Shown: positions 1 through 7,892, numbered from the stretch's first letter. The stretch: 40,256 nucleotides of DNA from Glaesserella parasuis (GCF_002015085.1 NZ_MUXW01000035.1:1-40256); one strand, 5' to 3'. The notes: a model not told the origin generated them from the letters alone. A program made the numbers and translations.

Positions 1-1795
1 TTGTACCGTCAGCACCTGCTGTTGCAGTAGTTACTTTCTTATCTGCACCATCACCTTCAGTTTTTGTGGTCGTAGTCGCATCTGGAGTAATTTTCATACC
101 ATTAGCCCCTGCTGGACCCGCTGGACCTGTTTCTCCTCGCTCACCCTTCTGTCCCTGAATACCTGGCATTCCTTGCGGTCCCGTTGGACCCACAGGTCCT
201 CGTGGTCCTGCTGGACCCGCAGGGCCAGTTTCACCTCTAAGACCTGTATCACCTTTTGGACCTGCATCTCCTTTAGGACCTTGTATGCCCTGAGCACCCG
301 CTGGGCCTGCCGGACCCACCGGACCTTGATCTCCTTTTTCACCTTTCGGACCCACTGGACCAATCGGACCTGTTGGACCAGCTTCGCCTTTTGGTCCAGC
401 TGGGCCTTGCTCACCTTTAAGACCCTGTTCACCCCTAGGTCCTGCTGGACCTTGAGCACCGGTTGGACCCGCAGGGCCTCGTGGTCCCGCTGGACCCATA
501 TCACCTTTTGGACCCGGTTCACCCCTAGGCCCTACTGGACCCTTAGGTCCTGGAATACCTGGTTCACCTTTCGCACCATCTCTACCGTCTTTCCCATTAG
601 TAATAGTATCACTGGTGCCATCCGTATAAGTAATTTTCAAACCACCATTTACCATTTCAGTCTTTGTAATTAACTTACCAATCGTAGAAATCGTAATATT
701 TCCGTTCGTGTGTTCTAATTTAATATTATCTCCTGCAGTAAACTGGATTGTATTTCCATTCGTAATTGTAGCTTCATTGTTATCCGTACTTGTTTTAATC
801 TTAAAAGACGACATTTTATCGGCAATCTGAGCCAGTTTAGTCTTAACGTCTTGTTCTAAACCTATTGTGATGGTTGAGTTAGACGCATTGGTCTTGATTT
901 CGCCACTTGTGCCTTTAACTTCAAGTTTGCCACTCCAAATGCCTACCTTGCCACTGCTGCCGTTATCGCCTCCTGTTTGCATTGTAAGCGATTTAAGCTG
1001 TGCCACGTTTACTGCGTCAGTATCTACTTTACCTGCGGCAACATTAGTAATTTGGCGTTTGATTCTGTCATTACCCACAGAAACTGCACCAATAGGATTG
1101 TTGTCAACACTTCCTGTGGATTTAAAGCCGTTATCAACACTGCTTGCTGCTGTTACAGAATAAGACTGTTTTGCCCCTTCAATATCACCTGCCGTTTCTG
1201 CTCTTGAACCATAACCCAATGCAACACCACCGCCAACGATAACAAGTGAATTGCTACCCAATGCAGTGGCTCTATTAATATTTTGATTTGTAACAGCTTC
1301 TTCACCGACTGCAACAGAGTGTGTTCCTAGTGCTCTTGCTCGATGACCATAAGCCGCAGAATGAAAGTCTGCTATTGTTCTTGCTCCAACGGCTGTGGAA
1401 TTGTTAGCTAATGCTCGAGCGTCAAAACCTATCGCAACAGCAGTCGTACTTTCAGCTTTTGATTGAGCACCAATAGTAATAGAACCATGCCCAACCTTAC
1501 TATCTCTACCAATACCAATAGAATCGCCGTTATATCCTCGAAACCCTGCACCAGAACCATTTTGAAACCATTCTGCAGCTGAACCTACTGGACTAAAAAA
1601 TATACCTAGTAATACTAGACTTAAAAGACTTAATTTAAATTTATCTTGCTGTTTATCTAAAAAATAATGTGAGGTGCATACTTGAGCTCTTTTATCCGTG
1701 TAAGTGGATGTTTTGGTATGAGATTTTACTAATTCAGATACAACAACCCAAGCCTGTTGAGCATGACTCCAAATAACTCTAAATATTTTATTCAT
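1..1795 (-). CDS. Trimeric autotransporter adhesin with collagen-like stalk (5' part, runs off left edge)
   Basis: The minus-strand frame is open from ATG at 1795 to the window edge (598 codons, no stop), so the C-terminal YadA anchor is not visible. Residues 1-28 (MNKIFRVIWSHAQQAWVVVS...) match the extended signal peptide region (ESPR) of type V secreted proteins. A hydrophobic core at about 53-72 ends in a likely cleavage site after GSAA (residue 74). Residues 75-250 hold YadA-type head repeats (AVAIG, AVGE, ATALG). A neck-type motif DAVNVAQLK lies near 257. Residues 401-565 are 55 uninterrupted Gly-X-Y triplets, rich in GPA, GPK and GPR. By family knowledge this is an outer-membrane homotrimer that binds host cells or matrix. 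A GGAAAG ribosome site precedes the start. Family call is firm; binding partner and total length are unknown. Confidence 0.93.
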   Translation of the reverse strand, partial: MNKIFRVIWSHAQQAWVVVSELVKSHTKTSTYTDKRAQVCTSHYFLDKQQDKFKLSLLSLVLLGIFFSPVGSAAEWFQNGSGAGFRGYNGDSIGIGRDSKVGHGSITIGAQSKAESTTAVAIGFDARALANNSTAVGARTIADFHSAAYGHRARALGTHSVAVGEEAVTNQNINRATALGSNSLVIVGGGVALGYGSRAETAGDIEGAKQSYSVTAASSVDNGFKSTGSVDNNPIGAVSVGNDRIKRQITNVAAGKVDTDAVNVAQLKSLTMQTGGDNGSSGKVGIWSGKLEVKGTSGEIKTNASNSTITIGLEQDVKTKLAQIADKMSSFKIKTSTDNNEATITNGNTIQFTAGDNIKLEHTNGNITISTIGKLITKTEMVNGGLKITYTDGTSDTITNGKDGRDGAKGEPGIPGPKGPVGPRGEPGPKGDMGPAGPRGPAGPTGAQGPAGPRGEQGLKGEQGPAGPKGEAGPTGPIGPVGPKGEKGDQGPVGPAGPAGAQGIQGPKGDAGPKGDTGLRGETGPAGPAGPRGPVGPTGPQGMPGIQGQKGERGETGPAGPAGANGMKITPDATTTTKTEGDGADKKVTTATAGADGT

Positions 1796-1818
1796 AATAA
1801 CTTTCCATAATAACTTTC
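1793..1818 (-). repeat. Tandem 13-base duplication of the adhesin ribosome site and start codon
   Basis: On the minus strand the unit GAAAGTTATTATG occurs twice head to tail. The second copy supplies the ATG of the adhesin and the first supplies an upstream ATG. The upstream ATG opens a six-codon frame (M E S Y Y E, then TAA) whose stop overlaps the adhesin start. The unit is not a multiple of three. Confidence 0.85.
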
Positions 1819-2066
1819 TCTAACGCTTTTTCTAATAAAGCATCATAAACTTTTATTTACATTTTCAGGGTGTACAGATGCCCCCACTCCATTGTAAAAA
1901 AAAAACAACATTTACATAAAATAAAGAATAAAATAACAAGCATTTTTCAACTTTTATCAATAAAAGTTAGAAATAATAGGCGGAAATCTAATGAAAGCGG
2001 TGATTTAGATAGGATATTTTGCATAGTAGACAATGTTGGTAAAAAGTGGGCTAAAGCCTTATAGTA

Positions 2067-2168
2067 CAAGGCTTTAAGCTCACTTTTGAAGAATATGCTC
2101 ATTTAAATATAGAAAAAACAACAAATAGGTTGGAAGGGTTATTTAAAAAACAGGCTAATCATCATTAA
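2067..2168 (+). pseudogene. Transposase C-terminal relic (probable)
   Basis: The plus-strand frame ending at the TAA near 2168 reads ...FEEYAHLNIEKTTNRLEGLF and a few more residues. The L-N-I-x-x-T-T-N-x-L-E-G pattern resembles the C-terminal region of bacterial transposases (NIPxTTNxLEGxF type). No start codon, catalytic core or matching inverted terminal repeats are visible, so at most this is a degraded end of an insertion sequence. The word GCATAGTAGACAA at 2021 may be one of its ends. The call rests on motif memory only and could be chance. Confidence 0.4.
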
Positions 2169-2211
2169 CCTGCGAATTGATGAACACAGCATAGCAATTT
2201 TACATGTTAAT

Positions 2212-2226
2212 TGATAATAATTATCG
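2212..2226. promoter_or_regulatory. Orphan Fur box
   Basis: TGATAAT-A-ATTATCG matches 13 of the 14 specified positions of the 7-1-7 Fur consensus (TGATAAT-n-ATTATCA). It lies 44 bases beyond the hmuV stop, far from the hmuTUV promoter. The only gene it could precede is the minus-strand adhesin, whose start is about 420 bases away. Confidence 0.65.
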
Positions 2227-2269
2227 TTTTATTTGAGTGCTATATTTTGTCAAGGTATAATCTTTCATT

Positions 2270-3058
2270 TTAAAGAGAAAGTTGTATTTGCGGAGCTTGG
2301 GTAGCAAAATGAGGAAAAATAGCAACTTCCGCTTTATACCATTTTTGAATAATCTCTTTTTGGATAACCTCTGCTGCACTGCCACAGGCTTGAATGTGCT
2401 GTTCTGCCAGTAAAATCAGTTGATCTCCATATAACGCGGCTAAATTGAGATCGTGCAAAATACAACATACCGTTAGCCCTTTCTTTTGGCATAGCTGTTT
2501 GAGCAAACGTAGGCAGTGTTGCTGATGGTAAAGATCAAAGGCTGACGTAGGCTCATCTAGAAATAGCAATTTACCTCGCATATCTTCACTCCAAAGTTGT
2601 AACAACGCTCGAGCTAGTTGTGTGCGTTGTTGTTCACCGCCAGAGAGCTGTCGATAAGCCTTATCTCGCAAAGCCGTACATTCTGTCACCATAATCACCT
2701 GTTCTAAATGCTGATCGACTTCCGTTTGGCTTCGATGATAGCCCCCCATTCTAATAACCTCTTCCACAGAAAAAGGAAAATTGAGCAGACTATGTTGTCG
2801 CATTACGGCACGATGTTGAGCCAATTCAGCTAAAGAGAATTGATCTATACCTTTATTATACAAACGCACTTCCCCGCTTTTTGCCGAGAGGTAGCCTGAT
2901 AATAGGCGTAGCAGTGTGGATTTGCCCGCACCATTAGGACCAATCAGCACTGTCACCTTACCTTGTGGTAACGCTAAAGAGATATTGTCTAACAAAAGAC
3001 ACTGATTAATCGTTAATGTGAGCTTATCAGCGATCAGCAAGCGGTCTGATTGCAACAT
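2270..3058 (-). CDS. hmuV: Heme ABC importer ATPase HmuV
   Basis: This 262-residue ATP-binding subunit powers heme import across the inner membrane. Walker A is GPNGAGKST (about residues 40-48), the ABC signature is LSGGEQQR, Walker B is KLLFLDEPTSAFD and the switch histidine is in CCILHDLNLAALYG. These match the HmuV/BtuD/FecE group. The ATG overlaps the hmuU stop by one base (TAATG), which implies translational coupling. The operon order hmuT-hmuU-hmuV and the Fur box upstream of hmuT support an iron or heme role. Substrate could also be a ferric siderophore; the neighbouring binding protein favours heme. No terminator is obvious after the stop. Confidence 0.9.
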   Translation of the reverse strand: MLQSDRLLIADKLTLTINQCLLLDNISLALPQGKVTVLIGPNGAGKSTLLRLLSGYLSAKSGEVRLYNKGIDQFSLAELAQHRAVMRQHSLLNFPFSVEEVIRMGGYHRSQTEVDQHLEQVIMVTECTALRDKAYRQLSGGEQQRTQLARALLQLWSEDMRGKLLFLDEPTSAFDLYHQQHCLRLLKQLCQKKGLTVCCILHDLNLAALYGDQLILLAEQHIQACGSAAEVIQKEIIQKWYKAEVAIFPHFATQAPQIQLSL

Positions 3059-4044
3059 TAATTTACCTCCCTATAACGAACGACTAACCACAGAAAATAA
3101 GGTGCGCCAAGAAAACTGGTAATCATACCGACAGGCAATTCCGCTGGTGCAAATGCAGTTCGAGCAAACGTATCAGCGACAAGTAGCAAGATTGCTCCAC
3201 AAAGAGCCGAAGCGGGTAGAACCCAACGATGATCAGCACCTAATTTAAAGCGAACAAGGTGAGGAATGACTAAACCGATAAACCCAATCGCACCACTCAC
3301 TGCTACGGCAGAGCCTACTAATAACGCCCCAAGTAACATCAACAGTCGTTTTAGTTGTAGTACATTAATGCCAAGATAATGAGCTTCTTCATCACCAAGT
3401 TGTAACACATTGAGCTTCTGAGCGAGAGTAAACAAATATAAACAGGCGGGTAAAATCAGCGTACTTGCAATAAATAACGGCTGCCATTGTGCTTGTCCTA
3501 AACTTCCCATTGTCCAAAGTGTAAATTGACGAAGTTGCTGATCGTTACTGATATATGTCAGCATTCCGACAATAGCAAAACAAAGTGCGTTCACTGCAAT
3601 ACCTGCCAATAACAATTTTTGCATAGAGGCTTGAGTACGATGACTTAAGGCATAGATAAACCCAGTTACAGCAAGACTACCCATAAAAGCAAAAAGCATT
3701 GTGCTATAAATGCCCCACTCTGTTGGTAAAATATTTGGCAACAGAATAGAGAGGGCGACAGCAAGGCTTGCCCCGCTATTTACACCAATTAATGCAGGAT
3801 CTGCCATCGGATTATGAAATAACCCCTGAAATACCGTGCCAGAAACCGCAAGGGCTAAACCAACAATGATGGCGAGTAAAATACGAGGTAAACGAATATT
3901 TAACCATATTTGCCACACATTACTGTTTAGGTCTGCTGCAATTAAGTCTTGCCACGTCAAAGAAAATGCCCCGACATTTGTTGCAATAAGTGCCACAAGC
4001 AGCAATACGATAAGTAGTGAGATCAGCCAAAGGGAACGGGACAT
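3058..4044 (-). CDS. hmuU: Heme ABC importer permease HmuU
   Basis: This 328-residue, strongly hydrophobic protein belongs to the FecCD/BtuC permease family, with about ten membrane-spanning segments starting at residues 5-26. Family-typical stretches are RLPRILLAIIVGLALAVSG with the following GLFHNPMADPALIGVNSGA, and GAIGFIGLVIPHLVR with the HRWVLPASAL coupling region. It forms the membrane channel that accepts heme from HmuT and is driven by HmuV. Start and stop both overlap neighbours by one base (TAATG), so the three genes are one translational unit. Length is normal for the family. Confidence 0.91.
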   Translation of the reverse strand: MSRSLWLISLLIVLLLVALIATNVGAFSLTWQDLIAADLNSNVWQIWLNIRLPRILLAIIVGLALAVSGTVFQGLFHNPMADPALIGVNSGASLAVALSILLPNILPTEWGIYSTMLFAFMGSLAVTGFIYALSHRTQASMQKLLLAGIAVNALCFAIVGMLTYISNDQQLRQFTLWTMGSLGQAQWQPLFIASTLILPACLYLFTLAQKLNVLQLGDEEAHYLGINVLQLKRLLMLLGALLVGSAVAVSGAIGFIGLVIPHLVRFKLGADHRWVLPASALCGAILLLVADTFARTAFAPAELPVGMITSFLGAPYFLWLVVRYREVN

Positions 4045-4880
4045 TATTTCACCACTTGTTCAGCCGCAGTACGCATTTTTTGTAGCTCTTGCCCCATTGT
4101 TAATCCGAAAGCAAGAAACGCAATATCATCAACAACGACTAATCGCTTATGTTTTCCCGCGTTGGTATGTGCAAGTCCAGGTAATGTCCAAATTTCATCG
4201 GGAGATTTAAAATTTTCTAAGCTCAAATGGCTAAGCACGATTAAATCAGGATTTGCTGAAATCATTCCTTCTTGAGAAATCGGAGCAAATCTCACCGCGT
4301 CTTTCATTGCATTTTTTGCTCCAATTAACCGAATGGCAGTATCTGCGACTGTGCCTTTTCCAGCCGCCATTTGATGTATACCCGCTCGATTGAGAATAAA
4401 TAAAATATTGACGTCAAGTGGAGATTTATTGACCGCATTTATTTCTTGGGTAAATTTATCTGCTAAAGCAGCCGCTTGCTGTGGCTTACCGACAATGTCA
4501 CCAATACGTTTGATTTTTTCTACGACACTTTCAGGGCTATATTTAAGCGGTACGAGTTCCACCTGAATACCAGCAGATTTCAGTTGTTCTAATACAATAG
4601 ATGGCTGCGAAACCTCACTCGCAATCACTTTTGTTGGTTTTAATGCCAAAATACCTTCCGTGTTTAACTGTCGCATATAACCAATATCGGGCAATGCTTT
4701 CACCTGTGGGGGATTAAGACTTGTACTATCACGCCCAATTAAATTTTGTTCTGCATTTAAGGCATAAATAATTTCGGTGACATCACCCCCAATACTGATC
4801 ACCCGTTCATTTGTAGCCTGTGCAGTTATAGAAATTGCAAAACAAGCGGTGAGAAAACAGAAAAATCGAATGAATGGCAT
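4044..4880 (-). CDS. hmuT: Periplasmic heme-binding protein HmuT
   Basis: The first gene of the Fur-controlled operon encodes 278 residues. Residues 1-22 form a classical signal peptide (MPFIRFFCFLTACFAISITAQA) with no lipobox cysteine at the cleavage site, so the product should be soluble in the periplasm. The mature start ERVISIGGDVTEIIYALN and the motif DIGYMRQLNTEGILALKPTKV are typical of the HmuT/ShuT heme-binding group. It hands heme to HmuU. A strong GGAGG ribosome site sits 7 bases before the ATG. An uptake word (4842-4850) lies within the signal-peptide codons. No outer-membrane heme receptor gene is present next door. Confidence 0.9.
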   Translation of the reverse strand: MPFIRFFCFLTACFAISITAQATNERVISIGGDVTEIIYALNAEQNLIGRDSTSLNPPQVKALPDIGYMRQLNTEGILALKPTKVIASEVSQPSIVLEQLKSAGIQVELVPLKYSPESVVEKIKRIGDIVGKPQQAAALADKFTQEINAVNKSPLDVNILFILNRAGIHQMAAGKGTVADTAIRLIGAKNAMKDAVRFAPISQEGMISANPDLIVLSHLSLENFKSPDEIWTLPGLAHTNAGKHKRLVVVDDIAFLAFGLTMGQELQKMRTAAEQVVK

Positions 4881-4908
4881 ATAAACCTCCTAAATGATAA
4901 AGGTTCTC

Positions 4909-4936
4909 ATTTTATATTATTGAGAATTATTATCAA
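4909..4936 (-). promoter_or_regulatory. hmuTUV promoter overlapped by a Fur box
   Basis: On the minus strand TTGATA (4936-4931), a 16-base spacer and TAAAAT (4914-4909) form a sigma-70 promoter 29 bases before the hmuT ATG. The Fur box TGATAAT-A-ATTCTCA (4935-4921) covers the -35 element and matches 13 of the 14 specified 7-1-7 positions. Iron-loaded Fur would block transcription. The box also overlaps the dprA stop codon at 4933-4935. Confidence 0.8.
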
Positions 4937-6060
4937 GTGATTACATACCCCCCACTCACCTGCTTCACTACGCCCAACAACTCCAAATTCAGCAGCTCAA
5001 TCAATGCGGTTTCTACCGCCATATCCGTCGCTTTGGCAAGATCATCAATGCTGATCGGCTCAAGGCTAATCTGTTCAAACAATTGTTGCTGACAAGCGGT
5101 CAGTTCAGGTAGATTTTTTGCAAATTTAGGGTCGGATTTCACCGCTTGTTTAGGTTTCGTATCAAATAGACTTGGTTGAATATGCACTGACTGCCGTTGC
5201 CACGCAATCGCATCTAAAATATCTTCAACATTTTCAACCAGCAATGCCCCTTCTTTAATCAATTTATGGCACCCTTCGCTATACGGGTTTTGTACTGAGT
5301 TCGGCAATGCAAAAACTTCTCGTCCTTGCTCTAACGCATAACGAGCAGTGATGAGCGAGCCACTGTTCACCGTGGCTTCAATAACCAATGTGCCTAGCGA
5401 TAATCCGCTGATGATGCGATTTCGTCTAGGGAAATTTTCAGCAATCGGTGGCTGGCTAGGGAAAAATTCCGACACTAATGCACCGCTTGTATCAACGATT
5501 TGTTCCGCAAGTTTTTTGTGGCGGGCAGGATAGACTTGGTCTAGCCCACTGCCTAGAACCGCAATGGTAATTCCGTTTTCATTGACCGCACGTTGATGGC
5601 AAAATCCATCTATGCCTATGGCTAAGCCACTGGTGACAGCAAGCTGATATTTCACTAATTCCGCCGAAAAATGCCCAGCCCAGTGTTCACCATAGTGGGA
5701 ATAATCTCGACTGCCAACGATGGCTATCTGCGGTAACGATAAACTTTCAATATTCCCACGCACAAAAAGCACAGGGGGAGCAGTACTGATCTGCTTCAGT
5801 AAAAAAGGATAATCTTCGTCAAATAAGGTTAAAATCCGTTGCTGATCCTGTTCCGCCCATTGCAACGCCTGATCAATCCATTTATGCTCAGGATTAAACC
5901 AACGCTGAATTTGCCGTTCATTCCAGCCCATTTGCTTTAATGCGATTTTGTCGTATTGACAAAATTCGCCAAAGTCCACTTCCGAGAGTAACCGCCCGAT
6001 ACGTTGTGCGCCAAGCTGTGGCACTTGTAACAGGGCTAATAATTTTGTGAGATGTGTCAT
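4933..6060 (-). CDS. dprA: DNA-processing protein DprA (Smf)
   Basis: DprA protects incoming single-stranded DNA and loads RecA during natural transformation. This 375-residue copy has an N-terminal helical region, then the Rossmann-like core starting at IAIVGSRDYSHYG (about residue 112), followed by TSGLAIGIDGFCHQRAV, AVLGSGLDQVYPARH and the FPRRNRIISGLS motif. The C-terminal about 65 residues (from about 310) look like the winged-helix DprA_WH domain. Length and motif order are normal. Three uptake words lie inside the gene (5092, 5141, 5482). Its 3' end carries the promoter and Fur box of hmuTUV. The gene is divergent from def across a repeat element. Confidence 0.96.
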   Translation of the reverse strand: MTHLTKLLALLQVPQLGAQRIGRLLSEVDFGEFCQYDKIALKQMGWNERQIQRWFNPEHKWIDQALQWAEQDQQRILTLFDEDYPFLLKQISTAPPVLFVRGNIESLSLPQIAIVGSRDYSHYGEHWAGHFSAELVKYQLAVTSGLAIGIDGFCHQRAVNENGITIAVLGSGLDQVYPARHKKLAEQIVDTSGALVSEFFPSQPPIAENFPRRNRIISGLSLGTLVIEATVNSGSLITARYALEQGREVFALPNSVQNPYSEGCHKLIKEGALLVENVEDILDAIAWQRQSVHIQPSLFDTKPKQAVKSDPKFAKNLPELTACQQQLFEQISLEPISIDDLAKATDMAVETALIELLNLELLGVVKQVSGGYVIT

Positions 6061-6395
6061 TTATTATTTACCTTATCGTAGAAATATTAAATTTACTTCG
6101 ATCTCACTCCCCTCTTTAGAAAAGAGGGGTTAGGGGAGATTTGACAGAAGTAAATAACGAAGAAAATAATTTATTTGGCAATCAATAATAAAAAAACTAA
6201 GGACTTTTTAATCACTCACTTCGTTTATTCGTCTGCCAAATCTCCCCTAGCCCCTCTTTGCTAAAGAGGGGGATAGCTAGAGGCTAGAAAAATATATTAA
6301 TGGTAAGCTCCCTTCTACATACATTTCCCTAATCCTAATAAAAAGTTTAAAATAGCCAACATATTCTTTTTAATTTTTCGACGGAGATCGCAAAA
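6061..6395. other. dprA-def intergenic region
   Basis: This 335-base region between the divergent dprA and def contains the inverted-repeat element at 6108-6273 and otherwise AT-rich sequence. A GGAG ribosome site for def is at about 6381-6386. No further gene is seen. Confidence 0.7.
6108..6273. repeat. MITE-like inverted-repeat element
   Basis: Two roughly 55-base arms, 6108-6162 and 6219-6273, are inverted copies of each other with a few mismatches and frame a 56-base AT-rich centre. Each arm also contains its own short hairpin (CCCCTCTT...AAGAGGGG) next to the word CTCCCCTAACCCC or its variant. No coding capacity is present. The structure is that of a small non-autonomous element or an intergenic repeat family. 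Direct target repeats were not identified. Confidence 0.75.
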
Positions 6396-6908
6396 ATGGC
6401 TGTTTTAGACGTTTTAATTTACCCAGATGAGAATTTGGCTAAGGTTTGCCAACCCGTAGAAACGGTGGACGCAGAACTAAATACCTTTATTGATAATATG
6501 TTTGACACAATGTATGAACACGAGGGGATCGGGCTTGCTGCACCGCAAGTCAATGTGCTTAAACGTGTGATTACTATTGATATTGAAGGGGATAAAACTA
6601 ATCAAATCGTGTTGATTAACCCTGAGATTTTGGAAAGCAGTGGCGAAACGGGTATTGAAGAGGGGTGTTTGTCTATTCCTGGTTGTCGAGCTTTAGTGCC
6701 ACGCAAAGAGAAATTGACAGTTAAAGCGTTAAATCGTGAAGGTCAAACGTTTACGCTTGAAGCAGATGGTTTGTTAGCCATTTGTATTCAACACGAGATC
6801 GATCACTTAAATGGTGTGTTGTTTGTGGATCATATTTCCCAACTTAAACGCCAACGTATCAAAGAAAAAATGCTCAAACTGAAAAAACAGATTGAGCGTG
6901 CGAAATAA
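6396..6908 (+). CDS. def: Peptide deformylase
   Basis: This metal enzyme removes the formyl group from the N-terminal methionine of new proteins on the ribosome. All three signature motifs are present in its 170 residues: GIGLAAPQ (44-51), EGCLS with metal ligand Cys91, and HEIDH with His133, catalytic Glu134 and His137. Length is as in E. coli Def (169). A GGAG site precedes the ATG. hldD follows after 11 bases, so the two are probably co-transcribed. fmt, the usual partner of def, is not adjacent here. Confidence 0.97.
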   Translation: MAVLDVLIYPDENLAKVCQPVETVDAELNTFIDNMFDTMYEHEGIGLAAPQVNVLKRVITIDIEGDKTNQIVLINPEILESSGETGIEEGCLSIPGCRALVPRKEKLTVKALNREGQTFTLEADGLLAICIQHEIDHLNGVLFVDHISQLKRQRIKEKMLKLKKQIERAK

Positions 6909-6919
6909 AGGAGAAGACA

Positions 6920-7846
6920 ATGATTATTGTAACAGGCGGTGCTGGCTTTATCGGTAGCAATATTGTTAAGGCGTTAAATGCAATCGGTAGAACCGATATT
7001 TTAGTGGTAGATAACCTGAAAAATGGTGAGAAGTTTGTTAATTTAGTCGATTTAGACATTGCAGATTATTGTGATAAAGAAGATTTTATTGCTTCTATTA
7101 TTGCAGGCGATGATTTTGGCGAAATTGATGCGATTTTCCACGAAGGAGCTTGCTCAGCTACGACAGAGTGGGACGGTAAATATTTAATGCAGAACAACTA
7201 TGAGTATTCTAAAGAGCTGTTGCATTTCTGTTTAGATCGCCAAATTCCTTTCTTTTATGCGTCAAGTGCAGCGACCTACGGCGGTCGTTCGGACAATTTT
7301 ATTGAAGAGAGAAAATTTGAACAGCCGTTAAATGTTTATGGCTATTCTAAATTTTTGTTTGATGAATATGTGCGTAAAATTCTGCCTGAGGCAGAGTCGC
7401 CAGTGTGTGGCTTTAAGTATTTCAATGTGTATGGTCCACGCGAACAGCATAAAGGCTCGATGGCAAGTGTGGCGTTCCATTTGAATACGCAAATTCTTAA
7501 AGGCGAAAATCCGAAACTATTTGAAGGTTCGGAAACATTTTTGCGTGATTTTGTGTATGTGGAAGATGTCGCTCAGGTGAATATTTGGGCGTGGCAAAAT
7601 GGGATTTCGGGTATTTTCAATCTGGGTACAGGCAATGCGGAGTCTTTCCGTGCCGTTGCTGATGCGGTGTTGGCGTTCCATCAAAAAGGGCAAATTGAAA
7701 CTATTCCATTCCCAGATCATTTAAAATCTCGTTACCAAACCTTTACTCAAGCTGATTTAACCAAACTGCGTGCGGCAGGTTATGATAAGCTGTTTAAAAC
7801 CGTTGCAGAAGGGACTAAGGCTTATATGGAATGGTTGAATAGATAA
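6920..7846 (+). CDS. hldD: ADP-L-glycero-D-manno-heptose 6-epimerase
   Basis: HldD (RfaD/GmhD) converts ADP-D-glycero-D-manno-heptose to the L-glycero form used for the inner core of lipooligosaccharide. The 308 residues begin with the NAD(P)-binding motif VTGGAGFIGSNIV. The short-chain dehydrogenase-type active site YGYSKFLFDEY (Tyr and Lys near 138-142) follows ASSAATYGG, and FKYFNVYGPREQHKG is typical of this epimerase. E. coli RfaD has 310 residues. A GGAG site lies 8 bases before the ATG, and the gene is the last of the def-hldD unit before a strong terminator. Confidence 0.97.
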   Translation: MIIVTGGAGFIGSNIVKALNAIGRTDILVVDNLKNGEKFVNLVDLDIADYCDKEDFIASIIAGDDFGEIDAIFHEGACSATTEWDGKYLMQNNYEYSKELLHFCLDRQIPFFYASSAATYGGRSDNFIEERKFEQPLNVYGYSKFLFDEYVRKILPEAESPVCGFKYFNVYGPREQHKGSMASVAFHLNTQILKGENPKLFEGSETFLRDFVYVEDVAQVNIWAWQNGISGIFNLGTGNAESFRAVADAVLAFHQKGQIETIPFPDHLKSRYQTFTQADLTKLRAAGYDKLFKTVAEGTKAYMEWLNR

Positions 7847-7851
7847 AATGC

Positions 7852-7892
7852 AAGCGGTAAGATTGAGCTGAAATCTTACCGCTTTGTCTTTT
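7852..7892 (+). terminator. Intrinsic terminator after hldD, built on an uptake-word dyad
   Basis: A perfect 13-base stem (AAGCGGTAAGATT with AATCTTACCGCTT) and a 7-base loop are followed by a T-rich tail. The stem contains the AAGCGGT core of the uptake word in both orientations, a common terminator design in Pasteurellaceae. Confidence 0.88.

Larger units (their letters stand above)
1796..2269. other. Gene-poor spacer between adhesin and hmuV
   Basis: This 474-base AT-rich stretch has no convincing intact gene. A 64-codon plus-strand frame at 1870-2064 has no recognisable family and looks spurious. The spacer holds a probable transposase C-terminus relic (about 2067-2168), a 13-base word at 2021-2033 that recurs in a palindrome at 22800, and an orphan Fur box at 2212-2226. 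A minus-strand TTGACA lies at about 2251 without a good -10. Confidence 0.6.

Noticed and set aside
173..673. Plus-strand frame of 166 codons opposite the collagen-like repeat (and the 142-codon minus-strand frame at 94-522)
   Set aside because: Both are shadows of the Gly-X-Y repeat in other frames; composition is repetitive Trp/Arg/Thr or Val/Gln/Arg.
1870..2064. 64-codon plus-strand frame in the adhesin-hmuV spacer
   Set aside because: No ribosome site, no family and AT-rich low-complexity sequence; it overlaps a probable mobile-element relic.
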